Assembly (NCBI GenBank): GCA_902363665.1
Contig: CABJAW010000012.1
Span: forward strand, 1-64,000
DNA from: Lachnospiraceae bacterium
Lineage (GTDB): Bacteria > Bacillota > Clostridia > Lachnospirales > Lachnospiraceae
Length of the DNA stretch: 64,000 bases
Direction: 5' to 3'
Position numbers and translations under genes: made by a program. Position 1 is the stretch's first letter, and every line of letters begins with the position of its first letter. Below the pieces are notes generated by a model, which was not told the DNA's origin, ran no database searches, and saw nothing but the letters and a program-made list of their open reading frames with translations. This document shows positions 1 to 7,895 of this stretch, in pieces.

Positions 1-2
1 TT

Positions 3-101
3 GTCTGGAATTACGTCGGGGAACTGGTATTTAACCTGCTGGTACTGGTCGGGGCAGTCAAGGCATCCGACCGTATCGTAAAAGAAATCATGGGATTATA
101 G
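3..101 (+). CDS. C-terminal tail of a membrane protein of the conjugation cluster (partial)
   Basis: An open frame enters from the left edge and ends in TAG, giving the last 32 residues of a protein. The tail starts with WNYVGELVFNLLVLVGAV, a hydrophobic segment, followed by a short charged end (KASDRIVKEIMGL). It lies 12 bp before the next gene and directly upstream of PrgI-type and VirB4-type genes. In Tn1549/CTn-like elements that position is held by a VirB6/TrbL-like polytopic channel protein or another small membrane protein. Only the tail is visible, so the family assignment is inference from position. Confidence 0.5.
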   Translation, partial: VWNYVGELVFNLLVLVGAVKASDRIVKEIMGL

Positions 102-113
102 GAGGCGAAAAAA

Positions 114-551
114 ATGGAAGAACCAAAGACACTGAGCTACGACTGGCAGTATGGCCGGGAGGAATTATTTCTCAGGGTAGACAGTTACATGAGCGATGAC
201 AATCTCTATATCGGGCTTTACCATATGGAAGATGGATACCCGGAAAGCTTTGCAGACCTTACGGTAAACCTGCCTTTTGCTCCGCTGGGCGGTATCAATG
301 AAGCCTATATCGACCACAATTTCAGCAAAGAAAAGCTTCGTTTTATAAAGCAGCATAAGCTGGGAACGATACAGCCGGATACCGCATCCTCCGGTTACTG
401 CATCTTCCAGAGGGTTGCATTCGACCTGAAAAAACTGGCAGAGCTTGATCCGGAAGGAACAAAAAGATTTATGGAAAGAAATGGCATCCGGCAAAGGGAT
501 GTACCAAAACAGAAACAAAAGAAAAAACAGAGATTACAAAGAGAAAGGTAG
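114..551 (+). CDS. DUF4313-type protein of conjugative elements
   Basis: A soluble 145-residue protein of unknown function. The central part (about residues 25-110) has the DUF4313 pattern: a strand with NLYIGLY, then FADLTVNLPFAPL, an acidic YIDHNF, and SSGYCIF before a hydrophobic end. The last 20 residues are almost all Lys, Arg and Gln, a tail that could contact nucleic acid or the membrane surface. A GGAGG at 101-105 lies 8 bp before the ATG. It sits 8 bp before the PrgI-type gene, so it is probably co-transcribed with the transfer genes. DUF4313 proteins are common in Firmicute conjugative transposons but have no assigned role. The assignment rests on remembered family motifs. Confidence 0.7.
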   Translation: MEEPKTLSYDWQYGREELFLRVDSYMSDDNLYIGLYHMEDGYPESFADLTVNLPFAPLGGINEAYIDHNFSKEKLRFIKQHKLGTIQPDTASSGYCIFQRVAFDLKKLAELDPEGTKRFMERNGIRQRDVPKQKQKKKQRLQRER

Positions 552-559
552 AAAACAAC

Positions 560-994
560 ATGGAAGTGAAAATGAATAAAGAAATCCGAGACTATCAGGA
601 GTCAATGTTCTGGGGCTTAAGTTTCCGGCAGTGCCTATTTTCGGTACTGGCGATTCTGGCAGCCCTTGGTATTTATTTCCTCACCCGGAAATATGCCGGG
701 GAACAGGTAACCGGATGGCTGTGCGTGCTTGGGGCGGCTCCCTTTGCAGCCTGCGGCTTTTTCCGTTACCACGGCATGACGGCAGAACAGTTCGCATGGG
801 CAGTCATCAAATCCGAACTGCTGTACCCGAAATGGCTGGTATTCAAATCAGAGAACCTGTACTTTTCCTGCATGGAAGAGAGCCTGCGGCTGGGTGAAAA
901 GATGATGGGAAACGGAGCGGAGCTTCTGGAGAAGAAGCGGACGAAACAGAAGAAACCAAAGAAGCCAGGAGGAAGGGGTGATGCCTTTGATTAA
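560..994 (+). CDS. PrgI-family conjugation membrane protein
   Basis: A 144-residue membrane protein. It starts with an N-terminal (E)IRDYQESMFWGLSFRQC segment, followed by two hydrophobic helices (about residues 24-44 and 50-68) and a cytoplasmic tail ending in a Lys-rich stretch. The IRxY/GLSxRQ start followed by two helices is typical of the PrgI family, the VirB3-like partner of VirB4 in Gram-positive type IV secretion. The start at 560 could instead be the ATG four codons later. The gene overlaps the VirB4 gene by 14 bp, consistent with translational coupling. Expected role: inner part of the mating channel. Confidence 0.85.
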   Translation: MEVKMNKEIRDYQESMFWGLSFRQCLFSVLAILAALGIYFLTRKYAGEQVTGWLCVLGAAPFAACGFFRYHGMTAEQFAWAVIKSELLYPKWLVFKSENLYFSCMEESLRLGEKMMGNGAELLEKKRTKQKKPKKPGGRGDAFD

Positions 995-3317
995 AACCCT
1001 GAGTCAGACACTGAAACAGGACAAAGAAAAATTCAAAGTACCGAGGTCTGTCCAGCAGGCGATCCCGATCCGCAAGATCTGGCCGGACGGTATTTTTCAG
1101 GTGGAGAGCAAGTATTCCCGGACATTCCGGTTTACGGATATCAACTATTCCATTGCCAGCAAAGCGGATAAGACAGAGATGTTCCTGGACTACTCCGAAC
1201 TTTTAAATGCACTGGATTCCGGCTGTACGGCGAAGATTACCCTGAACAACCGTAAGATCAACAAGGAAGAGTTTGAGCAGTCCCTGCTGATTCCAATGAA
1301 AGGAGATGGACTGGACGAGTACCGGAAAGAGTATAACGATATGCTCCTTTCCAAGATTTCCGGTACCAACAACAGCATTTACCAGGAACGCTATCTGACC
1401 GTCAGCGTCCACAAGAAGAACATCGATGAAGCCAGGACATACTTCGCCCGTGTGGGAACGGATATCATCACCCATCTGGCCAAGCTGTCCTCCATCGGGG
1501 AAGAGCTGGATGCAGAACAGAGGCTCCAGATCTTCCGGGACTTTTTCAAGGCAGACGTTCCGCAGAGCTTTCCGTTTGACATGAAAGCCTTTGCGAAAAA
1601 GGGACACAGCTTCAAGGACTGGATCTGCCCGGACACGATGGAGTTCCACAACGACCATTTCAAGCTGGGCGAGCAGTACGGCAGAGTCCTTTTTATGGAA
1701 GATTACGCCAGCTATGTGAAAGACGAGATGATCTCCGAACTGTGCAGCCTTGGCAGGAATCTGATGCTGTCTATTGACATCATCCCGGTACCAACAGATG
1801 AAGCAGTGCGTGAGATCCAGAACCGACTGCTGGGCGTAGAGACCAACGTAACGAACTGGCAGAGACGCCAGAATGCAAACAATAATTTTTCCGCCGTGGT
1901 TCCCTATGATATGGAGCTTCAGAGAAAAGAAACCAAGGAGATGCTGGACGACTTGACTACCAGGGACCAGAGGATGATGTTCGGTATCCTGACAATGGTA
2001 CATATGGCAGAAAGCGAGAAACAACTGGATTCTGATACGGAAACCCTGTATTCCATTGCAAGAAAACACCTCTGCCAGATGGCAACCCTGAAATGGCAAC
2101 AGGTCGATGGACTGAATACCGTCCTGCCGTATGGTCTGCGGAAGATTGATGCGGTGCGTACCCTTACCACAGAGTCCACTGCCGTCTTGATTCCGTTCCA
2201 TACACAGGAGATCATGCAGCCGGGCGGCATTTATTATGGGCAGAATGCAGTCAGCAAAAATATGCTGGTGGCAGACCGAAGAAAGCTGTTAAATGGAAAT
2301 TCCTTCCGACTGGGAGTCAGCGGTTCTGGAAAAAGTTTCTCGGCAAAAGAAGAGATCGTAGACCTTGCCCTTTCCACGGAAGATGACATCCTTATCCTCG
2401 ATCCGGAGTCCGAGTTTGCTTCACTGGTGGAAGCCTTAAACGGCGAGGTCATCCGAATCTCGGCAACGTCCGATACCCATCTGAATGCACTGGACATGGA
2501 CTCCGCCTATGGCAATGACCGTAACCCTCTGATTGAAAAGTCCGAATTCATCCTGTCCCTGTTTGAGCAGCTCGTAGGAGCCGGGAACCTTTCGGCAAAG
2601 GAGAAATCCATTCTCGACCGCTGCACCGCAGACGTGTACCGGGATTATATGAGGGGCGGATACCAAGGGCAGGTGCCGACCCTAAAGGATCTGTACCGAC
2701 AGCTCATGCTCCAGCCGGAGGAAGAAGCCAGAGGGCTGGCATTGTCTTCGGAACTGTTTATTAACGGAAGCTTGAACACCTTTGCCCAGGAAACCAATGT
2801 CAATACGAAGAGCCGTATCATCGATTATGACATCCGGGAGCTGGGCGAACAGCTGATGCCACTTGGAATGTTGGTCACACTGGATTCCATTTTTAACCGT
2901 GTGATCCAGAACTGGAAGAAGGGAAAAACGACATGGATCTTTGCGGATGAGTTTTATCTGCTGTTCCGCTATGAATACAGTGCAGACTTTTTCTACCGCC
3001 TGTACAAGCGTATCCGTAAGTATTCGGGATTTGTGACCGGGCTTACCCAGAATGTAGAGGAACTTCTGAAATCCGATACCGCCCGCCTGATGCTGGCAAA
3101 TAGTGAGTTCCTGATCCTTTTGAATCAGGCAAGCACCGACCGGGACGAGCTTGCGGCACTTCTGAATATCTCGGACAACCAGTTATCCTACATCACCAAT
3201 GTGGGTGCCGGCCACGGCCTGATCCGCTGCTCCGGGAATCTGGTGCCGTTTGAAAATTCGTTCCCAAGAAATACAAAGCTGTACCGTCTGATGACGACCA
3301 AGCCGGGCGAAGCGTAA
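981..3317 (+). CDS. VirB4-type conjugation ATPase
   Basis: A 778-residue ATPase that would power assembly of, and transfer through, the type IV secretion channel. The C-terminal half is a P-loop domain: Walker A GVSGSGKS at about residues 445-452, a Walker-B-like DILILDPESEF near 469, and WIFADEFYLLF near 652, where Asp-Glu forms the second acidic motif. The N-terminal half (about 1-400) is the VirB4/TraC N-terminal domain. A GTG at 978 precedes the ATG at 981; the ATG is preferred because AGGAGG at 968-973 is 7 bp away. It overlaps the PrgI-type gene and is followed after 31 bp by the wall hydrolase. Length and motifs are normal for the family, and no damage is seen. Confidence 0.93.
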   Translation: MPLIKTLSQTLKQDKEKFKVPRSVQQAIPIRKIWPDGIFQVESKYSRTFRFTDINYSIASKADKTEMFLDYSELLNALDSGCTAKITLNNRKINKEEFEQSLLIPMKGDGLDEYRKEYNDMLLSKISGTNNSIYQERYLTVSVHKKNIDEARTYFARVGTDIITHLAKLSSIGEELDAEQRLQIFRDFFKADVPQSFPFDMKAFAKKGHSFKDWICPDTMEFHNDHFKLGEQYGRVLFMEDYASYVKDEMISELCSLGRNLMLSIDIIPVPTDEAVREIQNRLLGVETNVTNWQRRQNANNNFSAVVPYDMELQRKETKEMLDDLTTRDQRMMFGILTMVHMAESEKQLDSDTETLYSIARKHLCQMATLKWQQVDGLNTVLPYGLRKIDAVRTLTTESTAVLIPFHTQEIMQPGGIYYGQNAVSKNMLVADRRKLLNGNSFRLGVSGSGKSFSAKEEIVDLALSTEDDILILDPESEFASLVEALNGEVIRISATSDTHLNALDMDSAYGNDRNPLIEKSEFILSLFEQLVGAGNLSAKEKSILDRCTADVYRDYMRGGYQGQVPTLKDLYRQLMLQPEEEARGLALSSELFINGSLNTFAQETNVNTKSRIIDYDIRELGEQLMPLGMLVTLDSIFNRVIQNWKKGKTTWIFADEFYLLFRYEYSADFFYRLYKRIRKYSGFVTGLTQNVEELLKSDTARLMLANSEFLILLNQASTDRDELAALLNISDNQLSYITNVGAGHGLIRCSGNLVPFENSFPRNTKLYRLMTTKPGEA

Positions 3318-3348
3318 GAGCAGTACAGACCGGGACTGGAGGTGAGAG

Positions 3349-5325
3349 ATGAAGAATATCAAAACCAAAGAAGTCACAACAAAACCAAAGACTAAAAATC
3401 CTGCCTCCAGAATCCCGAAGGAGCTGATGCGGACGGCCATACTGGAGAGCAAGGAAAAGTCCCAGACCATCGCAAATGCCAGGGATAATGACATGGAGGA
3501 ACAGTCCCCATCCGAGTATGCCAGTGGAAAAGTCGCATCCGCAGAGGAATGGGCTGCCAGAAAGTCTAGCAGAACTGTAACCAGCGCCGGAAAGACAGCA
3601 GCACAGACTTCCTACGAGAAGATCAAACTGAGAGTTACTGGTAAAAAAGAAGCGCAGAAAGAAGCCGCCAGAGGAACAGGGGACACACAGGCTCCCGATC
3701 CGGTCAGTCGGGAAGCACCGAAGCAAAAAAAACGGGAACAGGAGGCATCCCGTGTGAAGGTCAAGGAACGGGAAAACCAGGAAGTCCAGATTCAGAAAGC
3801 CAAGCGGCAAAAGGCGATTTCAGATGCCGTCAAAACGAAAGAACAGAAGATCCGGGCAGCTAGGGAGACACCAAGAATCCAGAATGGACAGGAAATGTCG
3901 GAAGGTGGATCGCTTTCCATCAAAAGACAAAACCAGAAAAGCAAGGCCGAAGATACCGCAAGGCAGAATGCCATCCGCCAGAAACAGCCGGAAACCATCC
4001 GGATCAAGGAAAAGCCACGGAAACAGTTGGAGCCGAAGACCATACAGCGGCGTACTATTAAGACCGTCCCTCCATCTGTGAAGATCAGCATCCAGCCAGA
4101 GCAGAAGCTTCGGGTGGCCAGTTCCAACGCCTTGACAGCCCGGATGCAGAAGCAGATGGAACGAAGGGCAGCGAAGCAGGCGGCGAAGAAAGCCGCCTTG
4201 CAGACTTCCGATGGAGTCCGCCGGATACAGAAAACGGCAAGGGCAGGAGAGAATACCTTCAAGGCAGCTAAGGCCGCTGTAGAAGCGGCAGCGAAAACGG
4301 TGCAGTCCATGATGGCTGCACTGGGAGCCGCCGGAGCGGTCATGGTTCTGCTTCTGGTTATCATGGTCGGGATCATTGGCGGTGCGGCATTCTCTGGAAG
4401 CTCAGAGAGCAACGAAGCACTCAGCCAGGAAGTACTTTCCTATACGGCAACCATCCAGAAATACGCCAACCAGTATGGAATCCCCGAATACGTTTCCGTG
4501 ATACAGGCAATCATGATGCAGGAATCTGGCGGCCGGGGGACCGATCCCATGCAGAGCAGTGAGTGCCCATACAACACCCGGTATTCCAACAGCCCGAATG
4601 CCATCCAGGATGCGGACTACTCCATACAGGTAGGAATCCAGTATTATGCGGACTGCCTAAGAGAAGCCGGATGCACCAGTCCACAGGACATGGACAAGCT
4701 GAAGCTGTCCCTGCAAGGGTATAACTACGGAAACGGGTACATAACGTGGGCGATTCAGAAATATGGCGGCTACAGTGCAGAAAATGCCATGCAGTTTTCC
4801 AATGAGCAGGCTGCTTCGCATGGCTGGAGTGCCTATGGTGATCCAGAATACGTCCCTCACGTTCTGCGGTATTATTCCAGCGGCGGATTGTTTGCCGGCT
4901 TGTTTGGAGGCAACGGCCAGATCGTATCCGTGGCACTTACCCAGCTTGGAAATGAAGGAGGCCAGAAGTTCTGGTCATGGTATGGATTTGACAGCCATGT
5001 GGCGTGGTGTGCCTGCTTTGCCAGCTGGTGTGGGGATCAGGCAGGACTGATCGAGAGCGGCAAGATGCCGAAGTTCTCTCTGTGCGATGACGGAATCGCA
5101 TGGTTCCAGAGCAAGGGGAAATGGAAGAGCAGAGGATACTCGCCAGCACCCGGAACCCTGATCTTCTTTGACTGGAACGGGGACGGAACCTCAGACCATG
5201 TGGGAATCGTGGAGAAAACTGAGGGAAGTACCGTATATACGGTAGAGGGAAACTCCAGCGATGCCGTGAACCAGAGAAGTTATGATATCAATAACGGAAC
5301 AATCATGGGATATGGCATACTTTGA
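3349..5325 (+). CDS. Membrane-anchored lysozyme-like/CHAP peptidoglycan hydrolase (CD1108-type)
   Basis: A 658-residue bifunctional cell-wall hydrolase of Gram-positive conjugative elements, expected to open peptidoglycan for the mating channel. Residues 1-315 are highly charged (Lys, Arg, Gln, Glu) and low complexity. One transmembrane helix follows (about 320-345, GAAGAVMVLLLVIMVGIIGG). A lysozyme-like domain spans about 365-505 (YANQYGIPEYVSVIQAIMMQ, with ESGG carrying the likely catalytic Glu). A C-terminal CHAP domain (about 525-658) has Cys in WCACFASWC and His in SDHVGIVEK. RBS GGAGG lies 6-7 bp before the ATG. Copy 2 at 14.7-16.0 kb repeats the part from about residue 230 to the end. 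The usual downstream transfer genes are absent, and cargo begins 115 bp later. Confidence 0.9.
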   Translation: MKNIKTKEVTTKPKTKNPASRIPKELMRTAILESKEKSQTIANARDNDMEEQSPSEYASGKVASAEEWAARKSSRTVTSAGKTAAQTSYEKIKLRVTGKKEAQKEAARGTGDTQAPDPVSREAPKQKKREQEASRVKVKERENQEVQIQKAKRQKAISDAVKTKEQKIRAARETPRIQNGQEMSEGGSLSIKRQNQKSKAEDTARQNAIRQKQPETIRIKEKPRKQLEPKTIQRRTIKTVPPSVKISIQPEQKLRVASSNALTARMQKQMERRAAKQAAKKAALQTSDGVRRIQKTARAGENTFKAAKAAVEAAAKTVQSMMAALGAAGAVMVLLLVIMVGIIGGAAFSGSSESNEALSQEVLSYTATIQKYANQYGIPEYVSVIQAIMMQESGGRGTDPMQSSECPYNTRYSNSPNAIQDADYSIQVGIQYYADCLREAGCTSPQDMDKLKLSLQGYNYGNGYITWAIQKYGGYSAENAMQFSNEQAASHGWSAYGDPEYVPHVLRYYSSGGLFAGLFGGNGQIVSVALTQLGNEGGQKFWSWYGFDSHVAWCACFASWCGDQAGLIESGKMPKFSLCDDGIAWFQSKGKWKSRGYSPAPGTLIFFDWNGDGTSDHVGIVEKTEGSTVYTVEGNSSDAVNQRSYDINNGTIMGYGIL

Positions 5326-5336
5326 AAATTAATATG

Positions 5337-5421
5337 TTGACTCTTAGAGAGTAGTCAATAGTTTAGATTACCTTGACTAAAAAACAAATATAAAGTATTA
5401 TGTGATTAGCTTCAACTAACT
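5337..5421 (+). promoter_or_regulatory. Promoter of the AraC-type regulator with operator-like repeats
   Basis: A near-consensus sigma-A promoter: TTGACT at 5373-5378, a 17-bp spacer and TATTAT at 5396-5401. An inverted repeat TTGACT...AGTCAA lies upstream at 5337-5358. Downstream, GATTAG-N6-CTAACT at 5404-5421 overlaps the expected transcription start. The same GTTAG-N6-CTAAC arrangement occurs at 6487-6504 and 17700-17717, which suggests a shared repressor, plausibly the DtxR-like protein of the cassette (inference). Confidence 0.65.
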
Positions 5422-5439
5422 AGAAAAGGAGGGCGCACA

Positions 5440-6405
5440 ATGACAAACCAATATATGACGAAGCTGTATCACGATCTGCTCTCCAACTCTCCGCAGACAG
5501 TGACAATAGATATTCCGGCTGATATGGGAACAGGTCAGATTTCGCAAGTTGTTACAAAGCAAGGAGCTGTTGTATCAGACTGGAAAATGAACTATTTTTC
5601 AGATATGAATGTGCAGGGTGTAAGCTGCGAAGATTATATTCAACTTTTATTCTGCTTCAATGATGGCGTATCGTGGAATATTGCAGATGCACGTCAAAGT
5701 GTCAGCATCCAGAAAGGCGAATCCTGCATTTATCGGGGACATGGTAAAATGGAATATTTGTGTTATTCTGGGAAGAAAGATTTCCTTTTTAAGAATATAA
5801 AAATTCCCATGCCATATTTTCACAAAATTTTGAATGACTACTTTGAAGATAGTGAAATAAACGCTTATGAAAAGAAATTACTGACAGGGATTTCAAAAGT
5901 GAGCGTTACCCCGTATATGGAGCACATTTTTGCGGAGGTAAAAGATTTTACGCAATACCGAGGTGGTTTAGGGTATCTATTCTTGGAAAGTAAAGTTTTT
6001 GAATTGCTGTCTGTATATTTAAGTGAAGTATTGGAACTCAGTATTCTTTCATCGAACCATATTAGCATTTCCAAAAGTGACAGGGATTCGATTACCGAAG
6101 CAAAAAGGATTATTGACAGTCAGCTTGCTTTTGCACCAAGCTGCGAGGAATTGGCGCGGCAGGTCAATATCAGCACTTCAAAATTGACGAAGGGCTTTTC
6201 CTCCCTGTTCGGAACATCGGTTCATGCGTATGTCATCGACCAGCGGTTAGAAAAGGCGGCAAGCCTGCTGTTAGAAAGTAATTTGAATGTCAGCCAGGTG
6301 GCTATACTGGTGGGATATTCAAAAGCGAGCAATTTCGCAGCGGCGTTCAAAAGGAAATACGGAGTGAATCCGAAAAACTATAAAGCAGAAGCTAAGATTG
6401 GATAA
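5440..6405 (+). CDS. AraC-family transcriptional regulator of uptake cassette 1
   Basis: A 321-residue regulator. The N-terminal part (1-200) is an effector or dimerisation region without a clear cupin signature. The C-terminal part (about 218-318) is an AraC/XylS DNA-binding domain with two helix-turn-helix units, the first around CEELARQVNISTSKLTKGF and the second around VSQVAILVGYSKASNFAAAF, ending FKRKYGVNPKNYK. RBS AAAGGAGG lies 8 bp before the ATG. It heads cassette 1 and faces the ECF genes. In enteric and yersinial islands YbtA, an AraC protein, activates the ybtPQ transporter genes, so a similar local activator role is plausible here. The AraC-type direct repeats just downstream at 6421 and 6442 are its likely site. 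Confidence 0.88.
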   Translation: MTNQYMTKLYHDLLSNSPQTVTIDIPADMGTGQISQVVTKQGAVVSDWKMNYFSDMNVQGVSCEDYIQLLFCFNDGVSWNIADARQSVSIQKGESCIYRGHGKMEYLCYSGKKDFLFKNIKIPMPYFHKILNDYFEDSEINAYEKKLLTGISKVSVTPYMEHIFAEVKDFTQYRGGLGYLFLESKVFELLSVYLSEVLELSILSSNHISISKSDRDSITEAKRIIDSQLAFAPSCEELARQVNISTSKLTKGFSSLFGTSVHAYVIDQRLEKAASLLLESNLNVSQVAILVGYSKASNFAAAFKRKYGVNPKNYKAEAKIG

Positions 6406-6420
6406 ATGCAAAAATACTGA

Positions 6421-6477
6421 TTTTGGGTAGAATAAAATTGGTTTTGGGTTGGAATCGTGGGCGCAAATTGCTATTAT
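6421..6477 (+). promoter_or_regulatory. Candidate AraC-activated promoter of the ECF operon
   Basis: Two direct repeats TTTTGGGT at 6421-6428 and 6442-6449 are exactly 21 bp apart, the spacing of two AraC half-sites on one DNA face. The second abuts a weak -35 (TTGGAA, 6449-6454), which is 17 bp from a TATTAT -10 (6472-6477). A poor -35 with an activator site touching it is the usual design of an AraC-dependent promoter. Basis: sequence pattern; the assignment is inference. Confidence 0.6.
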
Positions 6478-6478
6478 A

Positions 6479-6512
6479 TGTGGTGTGGTTAGAAGAAGCT
6501 AACCGCACCACA
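6479..6512 (+). promoter_or_regulatory. Long palindrome at the transcription start of the ECF operon
   Basis: TGTGGTG-T-GGTTAG, six bases, CTAACC-G-CACCACA forms an inverted repeat of about 14 bp per arm starting right after the -10 at 6472-6477. Its core GGTTAG-N6-CTAACC (6487-6504) matches the boxes at 5404 and 17700. It may be an operator for the cassette's metalloregulator, an RNA hairpin in the leader, or both. A T-containing stretch follows (TTTTCATTTTCTC), so an attenuator is also possible. Confidence 0.55.
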
Positions 6513-6546
6513 TTTTCATTTTCTCAGAGATAAGGAGGATACTGGT

Positions 6547-7143
6547 ATGAGTTCCCAGAAAAAAAGTTCCCGGCTTGAGGGAAAAGATTTAATTACTATC
6601 GGCATCTACACCGTCATCTATGTCGTGATTGTTATGCTGGTGGCGATGCTTGGCTTTATCCCCATTTTTATTCCGCTGATGGCGGTGCTGTGCCCTTTGA
6701 TTGGCGGCATCCCCTATATGCTGTATGTTACAAAGGCTAAAAAATTCGGGATGACTGCAATCATGGGTTTCCTGATTGGCCTAATCATGGTGTTCTTCGG
6801 CAACGGCTATCTTACTATGGTAACTGGTCTCGTTGGCGGCCTGTTGGCCGACGTGATCCTGAAAAAGGCGGACTACAAAAGTGCAAAGAGTACAGTTCTT
6901 TCCTGCGGCGTGTTCAGCATCTGGGTGTTTGGCAACTTTGCTCCCATTTTCCTGAACCGTGAAAGCTATATGGTAATGTTGACTGAAGGATACGGCGCTG
7001 AATATGCAGCTACCCTTAATACATATATGCCTATGTGGATTGCGCCTATTCTGCTGATTGCCTGCTTTGTGTTTGGCCTTGTCGGAGGTGTGATTGGGAA
7101 AGCTATTTGCAAAAAGCACTTCCAGCGTGCCGGTATTGCATAA
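6547..7143 (+). CDS. ECF transporter substrate-binding (S) component, Trep_Strep/MptS-like, cassette 1
   Basis: A 198-residue polytopic membrane protein with about five to six hydrophobic helices (first at about 17-40, YTVIYVVIVMLVAMLGFIPI). The N-terminal LEGKDLITIGIYTVIY start and the C-terminal GGVIGKAICKKHFQRAGIA end are typical of the Trep_Strep (MptS-like) family of ECF S components. These capture the substrate and dock to the T-A-A' energy module. The stop overlaps the next ATG (TAATG), so it is translationally coupled to EcfT. The cassette 2 homologue at 21245 has the same size and the same ends. The substrate is unknown; neighbours point to a metal chelate. Confidence 0.82.
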   Translation: MSSQKKSSRLEGKDLITIGIYTVIYVVIVMLVAMLGFIPIFIPLMAVLCPLIGGIPYMLYVTKAKKFGMTAIMGFLIGLIMVFFGNGYLTMVTGLVGGLLADVILKKADYKSAKSTVLSCGVFSIWVFGNFAPIFLNRESYMVMLTEGYGAEYAATLNTYMPMWIAPILLIACFVFGLVGGVIGKAICKKHFQRAGIA

Positions 7144-7895
7144 TGGCGCGGGAAATTCTGCTCAGCAAAAAAACAGAACAAGGGTTACGGCTCGATCCGC
7201 GTACAAAACTGTTGCTCATCTTCATCATAAGCATTTTTGTCATGGGTGGAACAGGCGGAGAAGCTATGGGGCTGATCCGCCTTGTTCTTTGTACAGTTCC
7301 GGCTATATTGCTGCTTACCTCGAAACAATGTGCAAAAGCTGTGGGCTATATTGCTGTGTTTTCTGCTTTTTATGCTGTTCAAATTTATGTTTTGCCGCAC
7401 CTTACGGGAATATTGAATTTCCTCGTTCTGTTTACAACAGGATTCTTCTGCCGAATCCTTCCCAGTGTTGCGATTGCTGCCTATGCGGTGAAAACAACAA
7501 CGGTCAGTGAATTGATTTCCGGCATGGAAAGAATCCATATGCCTAAAGAAGTGACGATCCCCTTAACGGTCATGTTCCGCTTCTTTCCAACTGTCTTTCA
7601 GGAGTCAGAAGCAATCAGTGACGCTATGAAAATGCGTGGGATTAAACTTGGAGGGAAAAAATCTTCAAAAATATTGGAGTATAAGCTGATCCCGATGATT
7701 ACCTGCTCCGTGAAAATCGGTGAGGAACTTTCCGCTGCGGCAATTACCCGTGGCCTCGGTGCTCCTGTCAAACGCACAAACATTTGCCAGCTTAAATTCA
7801 ATTTTGCCGATGTGGTGCTGATCTTGTTTTGTTGCTTTGTAGTGTTTTGGGCGATTGCTTCCCCGATAATTTCCGCAGGAGGGATTTTGCCATGA
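7143..7895 (+). CDS. ECF transporter transmembrane (T) component, cassette 1
   Basis: A 250-residue CbiQ/EcfT-family protein that couples the two ATPase domains to the S component. It begins LRLDPRTKLLLIF, as EcfT proteins do, followed by four to five hydrophobic helices. In the cytoplasmic coupling region there are the two short conserved elements MKMRGI (about residue 163) and ITRGLGA (about 202), the Ala/Met-Arg-Gly motifs that contact the ATPases. The ATG at 7143 is chosen over upstream starts because it overlaps the S-gene stop. It overlaps the next ATPase gene by 4 bp (ATGA). Confidence 0.88.
   Translation: MAREILLSKKTEQGLRLDPRTKLLLIFIISIFVMGGTGGEAMGLIRLVLCTVPAILLLTSKQCAKAVGYIAVFSAFYAVQIYVLPHLTGILNFLVLFTTGFFCRILPSVAIAAYAVKTTTVSELISGMERIHMPKEVTIPLTVMFRFFPTVFQESEAISDAMKMRGIKLGGKKSSKILEYKLIPMITCSVKIGEELSAAAITRGLGAPVKRTNICQLKFNFADVVLILFCCFVVFWAIASPIISAGGILP

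Noticed and set aside
1203..2201. 332-codon open frame on the minus strand
   Set aside because: Lies wholly inside the VirB4-type ATPase gene in antisense; no RBS or recognisable domain, and the + strand protein is unambiguous.
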